DNA from: Ignavibacteria bacterium
GTDB taxonomy: Bacteria; Bacteroidota; Ignavibacteria; Kapaibacteriales; Kapaibacteriaceae
DNA length: 33,439 nucleotides
Direction of reading: 5' to 3'
Assembly (NCBI GenBank): GCA_013204605.1
Contig: JABMNI010000070.1
Span: 1-33,439, forward strand
This document shows, in pieces, positions 8,589 through 16,238 of the stretch. A program made the translations under genes and the position numbers. Position 1 is the first letter of the stretch; each line of letters begins with the position of its first letter. The notes below the pieces were generated by a model. The model searched no databases, was not told the DNA's origin, and was given only the letters and a program-made list of their open reading frames with translations.

Positions 8589-11500
8589 ATGTATTTATCT
8601 CGACTAGAAATGGTTGGTTTTAAGAGTTTCGCTCAAAAAACTGACCTTACATTTAACGACGGCATCACATCCATTGTGGGTCCAAACGGCTGCGGAAAAA
8701 CCAACATCGTAGATGCTATCCGTTGGGTACTTGGTGAGCAAAAAACCTCGATGCTCCGTGCCGATTCAATGGAGCAAGTAATTTTTAATGGATCGAAAAC
8801 CAGAAAGCCCCTTGGCATGTCTGAAGTATCCATTACCATCGAAAACAACAAACGGATTCTTCCAACCGAGTATACTCAAGTTGTAATAACACGGCGTCTA
8901 TTTAGAAGTGGTGAGAGTCAATATCTGCTGAATAAAACGCAGTGCAGATTGCGAGATATTGTTGACCTGTTTATGGACACCGGAATGGGTGCCAACGCGT
9001 ACTCTGTAATTGAGCTTAAGATGATCGAAACCATTTTGAGTGATAAGGCAGATGAGAGACGGCACTTGTTTGAAGAGGCGGCAGGAGTTACAAAGTACAA
9101 GTCGAGGCGCAAAGAGGCACAACGAAAACTTGAATCGGCGCAGCGAGACATTGCACGCGTACAGGACATAGTTAGAGAAGTGCAAAAGACGGTTAATTCA
9201 CTTGGACGCCAGGCAGAAAAAGCACGGCAACATCAGGAACTTTCTGCTAAACTGCGTGAGTTAGATTCGATGCTATTCGCAATTGAATATGCTGAAGAAT
9301 TTTTGCGGATTAAAGCATTCGAAGCTGTAGTTGCCGAAACAAGAATTAGGCGCGAACTAGCTGAAAAGGGGCTTGCCACGCTAGACCAGAACGTGTTAGA
9401 AGTTGAGCAGCGACATTTGGCTAGCGAGTCGAAACTGCGCGAGGCCGTGTTGAATGAAGGGCAAGTAAAAGACGCATTGGCGGAGTTGAACCAGCAGAAA
9501 AGTATTGTTGAAGAAAGAATTATTTCGGCCGACAGATCGATTGCAAGATTATCGCAAGAACAAACAGATTCAGTTAATCAAAGATCTTCAACCGAGGCTG
9601 AACTCAGGAATGTACAAGAGCGGATAAACGTTTTGAGTTCTGAAACAAGTCAGGCCTTGTCTGATTTAGAAGAAAAAAAACGAGTTGTTGCTGATGCTCA
9701 AGAAGCTGTAAGTATGGCGCGTGGTGCGGTACAAACGCATCGCGAGGCTATGAATGCTACCAAGCAAAAATTGTCGGAATTTAGAGTCACGTCGGACCGG
9801 CTTCGTATAAACATAGAATCGGTTGGACGCAGAATCAACGAGAACTCCATGCAAATGGATTCACTTGGATCGCGCATTGCCGAGATTACTTCGCAGATAG
9901 AAAACGAGCAACATTATTTGCCTGAGTTAGAAGAAAATTTAGCCAAGGCAGAATCAGATTTACACACAGCCGAAGCCACGCAGAATTCACTTAGGGCTGA
10001 ACAAGAAGCATTGCAATCGGAGGCCGATACGTTTCGGTCTTCACTTGCGCATGCCTCAGCATCGATCGACTTTTTAACTGGTTTGGTAGATACTACTGAG
10101 TCGAGCAGATTTTTGTTAACAACAAATGAGTGGAATCCGAAAGGGGAAAAACTCACGTTAGCCGAAGTTATAAACGCTGCTGAGAATCACAGAGTGGCTA
10201 TCGAAGCCGCTTTGGGAGATGCTGCCCGATACTTTGTAGTTGCTAACAAGAGCGAAGCTCAGCAGGCCATACGTGCGTTGTCGTCGAATAACATTGGAAA
10301 GGCTACCTTCCTATGCCGCGACACTATTCCAAACTCCCCAGAGCCCCCTGCCATAGCGCAAACTGATGGCGTTGTTGGATGGGCGAGTGAGTTGGTATCG
10401 TGCGACCAACAATTGGTGGGTGCAGTTCGGAGTATTCTGGGAAACACCATTGTTGTTCACACGGTCGAGGATGCGTGGGCGGCGATTGCTAACTTCAAGG
10501 CCTACGCGGCAGTAACGTTGCAAGGTGAAATGGTGTACAGGGCAGGCGCGGTACGTGGCGGATCGGCAACCAAGACGGAGGGAGTAAGGGTTGGCCGCAA
10601 GGAACGCGTTGAGCAATTGAAGGTGGAGCGAGACGAGTTGCAGCAGAAGTTGAACCAGGCTGATGCACGATTGCAATCTATTAAGCATGAGCTTTCTGAG
10701 ATTGATCTCAGAGCCTTGGGAGAAGTTGTTAGAAGAGCTACGGTGGCAAGAAATGAGCGTCAGCAGCGAATCGAGGCTTTCAAAGGTCGAGCTGAAGATG
10801 TGGCATCGCAACTGGGCACACTGCAAAACGAAACTGTTGGATTTCAAACAGAGGTTGCTCAGAATACAGAACGATTGTATGAAGTAGAATTTGAAGTTGA
10901 AGGGGTGCAAAAGCTTGAGCGTGAATTGGAAGATGAAGGAATGGAATTACAGCGCAGCTTGTTGCAAGCCGAGGAAGTGTATAACAGACTAATTGCTGAG
11001 TTGAGAACAACGGAAATTCATGCAGTACGAATTCAAGGTGAACTTCAAAGCTTAGAGGCTGATTCATCCAGACTTGCTAATCAATCGTTGACGATTGAGC
11101 AGCGAAATGACCAGCGCGGTGCGGAGTTTCAGGAGTTAACAAATCAAGTTGCGAGCCTACGCGAACAACTTTCTGTGTTAAATGCGCAGAATGAAACCCA
11201 GGGGGCCGAGTTACTTTTAGTACGGAGCAACAGAGAAGAGATAGAAAAAAGTGTAATTGCAGAATCTGCTGCGCTACAATCCGCTGGCGAGGATGTACGA
11301 AAGCACCGGAAACTTACTGAGGCTATTGTGCAGGAATTGCACAATGCTGATTTGAAATTCAATGAGGTGCGTCTTAAGATTGAAACGATGGCTCAGCGGG
11401 CAACGGAAGAACTCGGGATCGAAGTTCCAACAGATCCGACGCTTCCTGAAACAGAAATTCCAGTTGAAACATTGCGGACTGACATACAGGAAAGCCGACG

Positions 11501-12140
11501 CCGACTAACAATGATGGGTAATGTAAATTTTCTTGCGCTCGAAGAGTTTCAGCGTGAGAGCGAGCGATTTGAATTTTTGTCGACGCAATTGGCCGATTTA
11601 GTTACCAGTGAACGGACGTTAAACGAAACCATTTTAGAGATAAATAACACAGCAAGAGAGAAGTTTACGTCGACGTTTAACAGCATAAGAGAAAACTTTA
11701 TTTCTTTATTCAAGTTGCTGTTTAGCGAAGATGATGAAGCCGATATGGTAATGGTAGAAACTGCCGACAATGATCCTTTGGAATGCACAATTGATATCAT
11801 AGCTAAGCCACGAGGAAAGCGTCCACACAGCATAGAATTGCTCTCGGGTGGAGAGAAGACTCTTACGGCAATTGCATTGCTGTTTGCCATATACATGGTT
11901 AAGCCAAGTCCATTTTGTATTCTGGATGAAGTTGATGCGCCATTAGATGATGCCAACATTGATCGGTATCTTAAGATCATCAGGAAATTTTCCGAAAACA
12001 CACAGTTTTTGATGATTACGCACAACAAACGCACGATGGAGGCCGCTGATACGTTGTATGGAGTGACCATGGAGGAGCCAGCGGTTTCGAAGGTGGTTAG
12101 TGTGCAGCTAGGCAGTGATAATCCAACAAAGGCTGCGTAA
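8589..12140 (+). CDS. smc: Chromosome segregation ATPase SMC
   Basis: Structural maintenance of chromosomes protein (1183 residues, normal length). It forms a dimeric ring with ScpA/ScpB that organises and segregates DNA. The N-terminal ATPase half carries Walker A GPNGCGKTN (31-39). Long Glu/Gln/Arg-rich coiled coils (about 165-490 and 670-1000) flank a globular hinge (about 496-667) containing the Gly-rich GAVRGGSATKTEG. The C-terminal half has the ABC signature LLSGGEKTL (1084-1092) and Walker B CILDEVDAPLDD (1110-1121). The ATG has no Shine-Dalgarno sequence. scpA and scpB are not in the window. Confidence 0.98.
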   Translation: MYLSRLEMVGFKSFAQKTDLTFNDGITSIVGPNGCGKTNIVDAIRWVLGEQKTSMLRADSMEQVIFNGSKTRKPLGMSEVSITIENNKRILPTEYTQVVITRRLFRSGESQYLLNKTQCRLRDIVDLFMDTGMGANAYSVIELKMIETILSDKADERRHLFEEAAGVTKYKSRRKEAQRKLESAQRDIARVQDIVREVQKTVNSLGRQAEKARQHQELSAKLRELDSMLFAIEYAEEFLRIKAFEAVVAETRIRRELAEKGLATLDQNVLEVEQRHLASESKLREAVLNEGQVKDALAELNQQKSIVEERIISADRSIARLSQEQTDSVNQRSSTEAELRNVQERINVLSSETSQALSDLEEKKRVVADAQEAVSMARGAVQTHREAMNATKQKLSEFRVTSDRLRINIESVGRRINENSMQMDSLGSRIAEITSQIENEQHYLPELEENLAKAESDLHTAEATQNSLRAEQEALQSEADTFRSSLAHASASIDFLTGLVDTTESSRFLLTTNEWNPKGEKLTLAEVINAAENHRVAIEAALGDAARYFVVANKSEAQQAIRALSSNNIGKATFLCRDTIPNSPEPPAIAQTDGVVGWASELVSCDQQLVGAVRSILGNTIVVHTVEDAWAAIANFKAYAAVTLQGEMVYRAGAVRGGSATKTEGVRVGRKERVEQLKVERDELQQKLNQADARLQSIKHELSEIDLRALGEVVRRATVARNERQQRIEAFKGRAEDVASQLGTLQNETVGFQTEVAQNTERLYEVEFEVEGVQKLERELEDEGMELQRSLLQAEEVYNRLIAELRTTEIHAVRIQGELQSLEADSSRLANQSLTIEQRNDQRGAEFQELTNQVASLREQLSVLNAQNETQGAELLLVRSNREEIEKSVIAESAALQSAGEDVRKHRKLTEAIVQELHNADLKFNEVRLKIETMAQRATEELGIEVPTDPTLPETEIPVETLRTDIQESRRRLTMMGNVNFLALEEFQRESERFEFLSTQLADLVTSERTLNETILEINNTAREKFTSTFNSIRENFISLFKLLFSEDDEADMVMVETADNDPLECTIDIIAKPRGKRPHSIELLSGGEKTLTAIALLFAIYMVKPSPFCILDEVDAPLDDANIDRYLKIIRKFSENTQFLMITHNKRTMEAADTLYGVTMEEPAVSKVVSVQLGSDNPTKAA

Positions 12141-12208
12141 TTAGGGCACACATAGTTACGGCACACGCAATTCGGGTACGGATATCAAATCGATAAAGGA
12201 GTTAACGC

Positions 12209-12736
12209 ATGAAATTAGTTTCGATCATGATTTGTTTTTTGGCAATCACGTTTGCCATACCTGCACAAGCAGGCGATGAGCCGGAGCAGTTGGTTTTACA
12301 AGAAACTGTACAGGCTTCATTTGGAAAAGCATGGGATGCAGTTAAGCAATGCATGACTAACTTTGGTTGTCCAAAACCACAGACCGAAAAGATTATTGAG
12401 CCCGACGATCCCACCGGATTCTACCGAGGAATATACGTTTCAGATTTTTGCATGATTGTTTTGGGCGAAGATTCCACTCGAGACAAAATGGAGGAGTATG
12501 GCGAGCTTCCTCGAGTAAGAGGCGGTATTTGGATAAGTGGCCGAATTCAATATAAAATTAATGTGAAGGAAGAGGGGATCCGCAATACCAAGATCACATT
12601 AAAAGCTGAGTTGAGTGGATTTGAAGAATTTATTACAAATCAAATATATTTTTGGGCCTCAAACGGGAAACTCGAGAAAGAAATGATGGCCAAAATTGTT
12701 GCCACGGTTCAACAACTCAACACGTCAGAAGATTGA
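12209..12736 (+). CDS. Small exported protein of unknown function
   Basis: A 175-residue protein with a clear Sec signal peptide: Lys3, a hydrophobic core (VSIMICFLAITFAIP) and a likely cleavage after AQA near residue 22. There is no lipobox Cys, so it is probably periplasmic. The mature part is mixed alpha/beta with three Cys (in QCMTNFGC and SDFCM). Its layout (FGKAWDAVKQCM, then a Gly-containing strand) is reminiscent of small envelope proteins in which an alpha-helix precedes a beta-sheet, but no family could be named. It starts 68 nt after smc behind an unusually good ribosome site (AAAGGAG, 12195-12201), so expression may be higher than that of its neighbours. Confidence 0.75.
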   Translation: MKLVSIMICFLAITFAIPAQAGDEPEQLVLQETVQASFGKAWDAVKQCMTNFGCPKPQTEKIIEPDDPTGFYRGIYVSDFCMIVLGEDSTRDKMEEYGELPRVRGGIWISGRIQYKINVKEEGIRNTKITLKAELSGFEEFITNQIYFWASNGKLEKEMMAKIVATVQQLNTSED

Positions 12737-12747
12737 TTTGATAGATT

Positions 12748-12773
12748 AACTACAGCTTTTCAAGTTTGTAGTT
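12748..12773. terminator. Inverted repeat between convergent genes (weak terminator)
   Basis: AACTACA (12748-12754) and TGTAGTT (12767-12773) form a 7-bp stem with a 12-nt loop, overlapping the stop of the minus-strand gene and lying 12 nt after the plus-strand stop at 12736. It lacks a long T-tract on either strand. It may end transcription from both sides, but support is modest. Confidence 0.4.
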
Positions 12774-12995
12774 TGCCACCTTGATATCGAATTCATTACC
12801 AACTGTGTAGTCAGCCGCCATAGCGCTGTAAAGCGGTTTGGTAACTCGTACAGTAGCCCAACAACCTCCGTGGAATTTCACCACTTCGGCCTCGTACAAT
12901 TCTTTTTCGTTCATCGAAACAACGTACTTTTCACCTGGTAGAAATTCTTCCACGGGAACTTTATCGTGAACTGGTTTTGACTTTTCGTTGTTCAT
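12750..12995 (-). CDS. 81-residue unknown protein coupled to aspartokinase
   Basis: A longer frame runs back to 13073, but the start at 12995 is chosen because its ATG overlaps the aspartokinase stop as ATGA, a standard coupling arrangement. The longer form would lie inside the aspartokinase gene. The protein begins MNNEKSKPVHDKVPVEEF and is soluble and mixed-charge. Short beta-like stretches (EKYVVSMNEKELYEAEVVKF, then CWATVRVTKPLY) suggest a small beta-barrel or SH3-like fold. No family was recognised. The tight coupling suggests equal production with the kinase, though a physical partnership is only a guess. Confidence 0.65.
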   Translation of the reverse strand: MNNEKSKPVHDKVPVEEFLPGEKYVVSMNEKELYEAEVVKFHGGCWATVRVTKPLYSAMAADYTVGNEFDIKVANYKLEKL

Positions 12996-14137
12996 TGTTT
13001 GCATAATTGTTGATGAAATAACTCTGAAATCGGCAACGTGAGCGATGATTCGAATTGAATTTTCGCAACACATTGTTTGGAATCAACGTTAACGATATAG
13101 TTGGGAGAACCTTGCCTTGGTAGCGAAGTTATTATAGTTTTCGCTGCATTCATCCATTCAGCCGTATCGCAAAATACCGTCGTAACTGTGCTTCCACCAC
13201 TCTCCACAGTTTGCTCAATAATTATCGGAAAAACGTCCGACTCCATGCCATCTATCATGGTACATTCACCATTAGGTAACGAAGCACTCGAAATGCGAAT
13301 TGGAATATTCATGGACTGCGCCGGTGCAATCATTGTAGGATACAAAAGTTTGAGCCCATTATGCGCCGCAATCGATGCCTGTCTATAGCTCAAATGTGCC
13401 CGGATCCTTGTGTTTTCGCAAACATGCGGATCGGCACTTCGAATTCCTTCTACGTCAGTGTAAATCACGATTTCTTCAGCGGTAAGCAATGCCCCTAAAA
13501 TCGATGCAGTCAAATTCGAACTCTCCTTACCCATGGTTGTCACTGCGCCTTGTTCAGTGGAACCAACGAACCCTTGAACTACAACTACTTTCGTCAATTC
13601 CAGAGCTGGAATCAAATGCCGATTAATCGAGTACCGAGATTTCTCTAAAAGGGGCTCAGCGGATCCGTGAGTTTCATTGGTAATTATCAACGACGTTGCA
13701 TCAACTGCTTGTACCTGTATTCCTGCCGCAGATAGCACAGCGGTTGCAATATGTAAAGCCAGCAACTCACCCATGGAGAGAATCTTATCTAAGGTTCGAG
13801 CTGTTAGCTGGCGAGTGACCGATACGGCTTCTACAACGGAGTAGAGTTCCTCACTTACAGTATTGAACGTCAGTAACAAAGAATCCCTGTTTGTCGTCTT
13901 TGGGATTAGAATTTTTACCAAATTTGCATGATCGTCAAGTAGCTGCTTTATGGCTTCCAGAGCCTCTTGCAACAGCCCTTTTTGAGCCAATTTGCCTATA
14001 AATTCGAGCTTTCGTGTAGTAGTGGAAAATGCACTCACTACCACCACGCCTTGAAATCCCGACGCAATGATCTCCGTCATTTGCCGAAAGCCTTCTGGGG
14101 TACTTAACACCGCTCCACCGAACTTTACTACCTTCAT
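12992..14137 (-). CDS. lysC: Aspartokinase, divergent and shortened
   Basis: Amino-acid kinase family. Aspartokinase phosphorylates aspartate in the first step towards lysine, threonine, methionine and diaminopimelate. Visible: the N-terminal KFGGAVLS (residues 5-12, usually KFGGTSV), SMGELLA (121-127), a GFVGSTEQG loop (189-197) and YTDVEGIRSADP (226-237). The loop usually reading GRGGSD or GREGSD is GKESSN (203-208), so the usual Asp is Asn and the first Gly is Glu. Length is 381 residues against 400-470 for typical single-domain enzymes, leaving about 100 residues for regulatory ACT domains, probably one complete or two reduced. Family assignment is strong; whether it is the main biosynthetic enzyme or a diverged paralogue is uncertain. 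No Shine-Dalgarno sequence. Confidence 0.85.
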   Translation of the reverse strand: MKVVKFGGAVLSTPEGFRQMTEIIASGFQGVVVVSAFSTTTRKLEFIGKLAQKGLLQEALEAIKQLLDDHANLVKILIPKTTNRDSLLLTFNTVSEELYSVVEAVSVTRQLTARTLDKILSMGELLALHIATAVLSAAGIQVQAVDATSLIITNETHGSAEPLLEKSRYSINRHLIPALELTKVVVVQGFVGSTEQGAVTTMGKESSNLTASILGALLTAEEIVIYTDVEGIRSADPHVCENTRIRAHLSYRQASIAAHNGLKLLYPTMIAPAQSMNIPIRISSASLPNGECTMIDGMESDVFPIIIEQTVESGGSTVTTVFCDTAEWMNAAKTIITSLPRQGSPNYIVNVDSKQCVAKIQFESSLTLPISELFHQQLCKQ

Positions 14138-14172
14138 TTAGCAAATCTACGGCTCGGATGCCAACCACAGCA

Positions 14173-14202
14173 TTGTATTTTAAATGTTTTGCCTTATCTT
14201 TG
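14173..14202 (+). promoter_or_regulatory. Bacteroidota-type promoter of the rpmE-rpsR cluster
   Basis: TTG (14173-14175), exactly 19 nt, then TATCTTTG (14195-14202), a full match to TTG-N19-TAnnTTTG. Transcription would start roughly 5-8 nt later, giving a leader of about 30 nt before the ATG at 14240. Confidence 0.7.
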
Positions 14203-14212
14203 TTGTTCCCAG

Positions 14213-14240
14213 CAAAACTAATAGACAAAAGGTGCCACAA
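14213..14240 (-). promoter_or_regulatory. Candidate divergent promoter for aspartokinase
   Basis: On the minus strand TAGTTTTG (14220 to 14213) fits the -7 consensus, with a TTG at 14240-14238. The spacing is 17 nt instead of 19, so it is weaker than the plus-strand promoter next to it. If used, the leader would be about 70 nt. Confidence 0.3.
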
Positions 14241-14413
14241 TGGCAAAAGCACAATCGTTTGGTGACAAAACAAAAAAGAAGGCAATCGACACAAAGATTG
14301 CCGTTAAAGTTATTAAAGGTTACCGATCTGAATCGGGGTCTGTTAAATTCATCGAGCGCCTTGTGAAGGTCGATGATATTAATCAGGTTGAAAAAATGGA
14401 TCTAACCAGGTAA
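14240..14413 (+). CDS. 57-residue basic protein, possible bL38/DUF4295-like ribosomal protein
   Basis: A small Lys-rich protein starting MAKAQSFGDKTKKKAIDTKI, behind AAAGGTG 5 nt upstream of the ATG, and 6 nt ahead of rpmE. The order KVIKGYRSESGSVKFIERLV (residues 23-42), then an acidic turn and a basic end, resembles my recollection of the DUF4295 family. That family is encoded beside ribosomal genes in Bacteroidota and was assigned as ribosomal protein bL38 in a Flavobacterium ribosome structure. The similarity is by pattern only and remains inference. Its place at the head of a bL31-bS18 operon under a strong promoter supports a ribosomal role. That it is a real gene is likely; its identity is moderate. 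Confidence 0.7.
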   Translation: MAKAQSFGDKTKKKAIDTKIAVKVIKGYRSESGSVKFIERLVKVDDINQVEKMDLTR

Positions 14414-14419
14414 TATAAA

Positions 14420-14656
14420 ATGAAAAAAGGCATACACCCAGCATACAAAACCATCGATATCGTTATGACAGACGGTACGATTTTTCAGACTCGTTCTTGC
14501 TACAAGGGCGATAGAATGGTTCTTGAAATTGATTCTAAATCTCATCCATTTTTCACTGGCAAGCAGATGTTGCTTGATACAGCTGGAAGAGTTGAGCGAT
14601 TCAAAAAGCGTTTCGAGAAAACACAAGCAATTAAAGACGCTAAAACAACTAAGTAA
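14420..14656 (+). CDS. rpmE: 50S ribosomal protein bL31, zinc-free form
   Basis: A 78-residue bL31 with the family landmarks KKGIHPAY (2-9) and SHPFFTGKQ (about 41-49), then a basic tail ([10 protein letters not shown]). bL31 sits at the central protuberance and contributes to an inter-subunit bridge. Zinc-binding forms carry CxC and CxxC; here the second motif is DSKS and the first is absent, leaving a single Cys (in TRSCYKG). This is therefore the zinc-independent (C-) type. Preceded by only a weak AGG ribosome site; second gene of the cluster. Confidence 0.95.
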   Translation: MKKGIHPAYKTIDIVMTDGTIFQTRSCYKGDRMVLEIDSKSHPFFTGKQMLLDTAGRVERFKKRFEKTQAIKDAKTTK

Positions 14657-14674
14657 TCTTGGACGGAGCATAAC

Positions 14675-14944
14675 GTGGCGGTACCAGTAAACCCCAATAC
14701 AATTAATTCGCCATTTCGTCAGAAAAAGGCACAACCCAAAAAGCGTAATAACCCGTTAAAGAAATCTCGCTTGATTGATTATTTGGACCCAAAATTTCTT
14801 GGGCGCTTTACAAATGATCAAGGTAAGATACTTCCTCGAAGAATTACCGGTGTAACAGCATTGCAGCAGAGACGTTTGTCTAAAGCAATCAAGTATGCTA
14901 GACACCTAGCTTTGTTACCTTTCGTTGCTCAAGATACGCGCTGA
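14675..14944 (+). CDS. rpsR: 30S ribosomal protein bS18
   Basis: An 89-residue bS18. Landmarks: [19 protein letters not shown] (about 29-47), [19 protein letters not shown] (about 49-67) and the closing ARHLALLPF. bS18 binds 16S rRNA at the platform with bS6. The start is GTG at 14675, supported by GGACGGAG (14661-14668) ahead of it, one of the few good ribosome sites in the window. It is paired here with rpmE, not with the rpsF/ssb/rplI group found in many bacteria. In Bacteroidota, bS18 with bS21 and bS6 helps hide the anti-Shine-Dalgarno end of 16S rRNA, so its strong site is notable. Confidence 0.95.
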   Translation: MAVPVNPNTINSPFRQKKAQPKKRNNPLKKSRLIDYLDPKFLGRFTNDQGKILPRRITGVTALQQRRLSKAIKYARHLALLPFVAQDTR

Positions 14945-15002
14945 TTAAGTGCTGAATTTAAATCCGGCAATATCGAATAGAATCCAACAAAGTCTAAGTA
15001 TT

Positions 15003-15051
15003 AAAAACCCTGTCCACAGTTACCGATTTCGGTGAAATGGAGAGGGTTTTT
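15003..15051. terminator. Bidirectional terminator between rpsR and the Fe-S protein gene
   Basis: AAAAACCCT (15003-15011) pairs with AGGGTTTTT (15043-15051). A small inner stem (ACCG/CGGT around 15022-15033) sits in the loop. Both strands end in a T-run, so it can stop the plus-strand ribosomal cluster and the minus-strand gene. It overlaps the 3' end of the minus-strand coding region (stop at 15020-15022). Confidence 0.65.
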
Positions 15052-16033
15052 CTCTTCGTATAATGCTGTAATCATGGATTCCATTATCACCGATTGGATC
15101 TACAGCTTCCGGTACATTACCGAAAGGAACAACGGGGAAGGAACCAACGCTACCGTCCGGCAACGTAGCCCACTTTTTATGTTGGTAAGCACACACTGCT
15201 AGACAGGCAGAACAATAGTTATTCGTAGCAAAGTATGGGAAGCACTTTCCAGTGTCCACTACATATCTGTCATTTCCAATTGGGTCGGTCCCTGCCGCAG
15301 CAGAACGCTCATCCGGAATAGCATCTGCCGGACAATATATTCTACACGCTTGGCACTTATCGCAGAACTTGCCGATTCCGATATCAAGTGGAGTGTCAGA
15401 TTGAAATTTGAAATTCGTTAACAGACATCCAACGCGAAACAATGGGCCCATAGTAGGATGAATTATGCTCCCATGTCTTCCCAGTTCACCAAACCCCGCT
15501 TTTAAAGCTAAGGGTACATGCATAACCGAACTGTCGCCAATAGGGTGCTCAACCTTGCATTGAATTCCGTGGCTACGCAGAAACTCGGCTAGCTTCAAAA
15601 TCGCCTCGCCCAGATCGTGATATATCCGTAAACATTCTATTGCTGCACTCTCAGATGGAACGGTTGTAAATGATTCGTACCGCATTTTTTTTCCCAGTAC
15701 GATAGCATGTTTTTCATGTACCTCTCGTGAGTGATAAACGTCACCTTCGTCAATTTCGCATACGCCAACCTCGTCAACTCCAAAGCTCCGTGCAGCCCCC
15801 TTCAACCAATCGGAAGCCTGAATTTCGTTGTCGAAAGAGATCGTGTTTGGAGCTACCGGACCATCAAATCGCAAAGACTGCTCTTGAATTTTCTGCAACC
15901 ACGCGTCTGCTTCGGGGATGGAGATTGTGCGACCGCCAACTGAACGGTACCATAACTCCCAGTTAAAGGCGTTAGGTCCGTCGGCTGCTCCGGATATCAC
16001 TGGCAATTCTATGTAGTCGAAGTTATCTGTCAT
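15020..16033 (-). CDS. Cytosolic RdhA/QueG-like protein with two 4Fe-4S clusters
   Basis: A 337-residue protein without signal peptide, twin-arginine motif or membrane segment. Two ferredoxin-like Cys sets are visible: C224-x2-C227-x2-C230-x3-C234-P and C264-x9-C274-x2-C277-x3-C281. Upstream lies GFGELGRHGSIIHPTMGPLF (180-199), close to the GELGRHG segment of reductive dehalogenases; QueG (epoxyqueuosine reductase) shares the general arrangement. Those families use cobalamin plus two 4Fe-4S clusters to cut carbon-halogen or carbon-oxygen bonds. Short length and no Tat signal argue against a respiratory dehalogenase. Substrate unknown; cobalamin use is inference. Monocistronic, divergent from tRNA-Gln, with no clear promoter or ribosome site. 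Confidence 0.75.
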   Translation of the reverse strand: MTDNFDYIELPVISGAADGPNAFNWELWYRSVGGRTISIPEADAWLQKIQEQSLRFDGPVAPNTISFDNEIQASDWLKGAARSFGVDEVGVCEIDEGDVYHSREVHEKHAIVLGKKMRYESFTTVPSESAAIECLRIYHDLGEAILKLAEFLRSHGIQCKVEHPIGDSSVMHVPLALKAGFGELGRHGSIIHPTMGPLFRVGCLLTNFKFQSDTPLDIGIGKFCDKCQACRIYCPADAIPDERSAAAGTDPIGNDRYVVDTGKCFPYFATNNYCSACLAVCAYQHKKWATLPDGSVGSFPVVPFGNVPEAVDPIGDNGIHDYSIIRREKPSPFHRNR

Positions 16034-16091
16034 TATAATCCAGTATCTATCATTTTATCCAGTTAATCAGACTCTTTGGGCGTGTTCATGC

Positions 16092-16122
16092 TTTGTAAGA
16101 AAGCAGAAACACCGTATATTTG
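16092..16122 (+). promoter_or_regulatory. Bacteroidota-type promoter of tRNA-Gln (and prs)
   Basis: TTTG (16092-16095), exactly 19 nt, then TATATTTG (16115-16122): a full match to the -33/-7 consensus. The tRNA begins 15 nt after the -7 box. With no terminator seen between the tRNA and prs, this promoter may serve both. Confidence 0.8.
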
Positions 16123-16136
16123 TGGCTCTATTTTAT

Positions 16137-16208
16137 TGGGGCGTCGCCAAGTGGTAAGGCAGCGGGTTTTGGGTCCGCCATTCGTAGGTTCGAATCCTGC
16201 CGCCCCAG
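16137..16208 (+). tRNA. tRNA-Gln (anticodon TTG)
   Basis: A full cloverleaf folds: acceptor TGGGGCG (16137-16143) with CGCCCCA (16201-16207), D stem GCC/GGC, anticodon stem GCGGG/TCCGC with loop TTTTGGG giving anticodon TTG, variable loop CATTC, and T stem GTAGG/CCTGC with loop TTCGAAT. The discriminator is G at 16208. The 3' CCA is not encoded (GCAT follows). prs starts 30 nt downstream. Confidence 0.97.
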
Positions 16209-16238
16209 CATAGTCGGGTCATTGATAGCAAGGTTTGA

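Noticed and set aside
11549-12166. 205-codon minus-strand frame opposite the smc 3' end
   Set aside because: Antisense to the conserved SMC ATPase half; no independent support.
12995-13073. Longer N-terminus for the 81-residue protein
   Set aside because: Would lie wholly inside the aspartokinase gene; the ATGA overlap gives a natural start.
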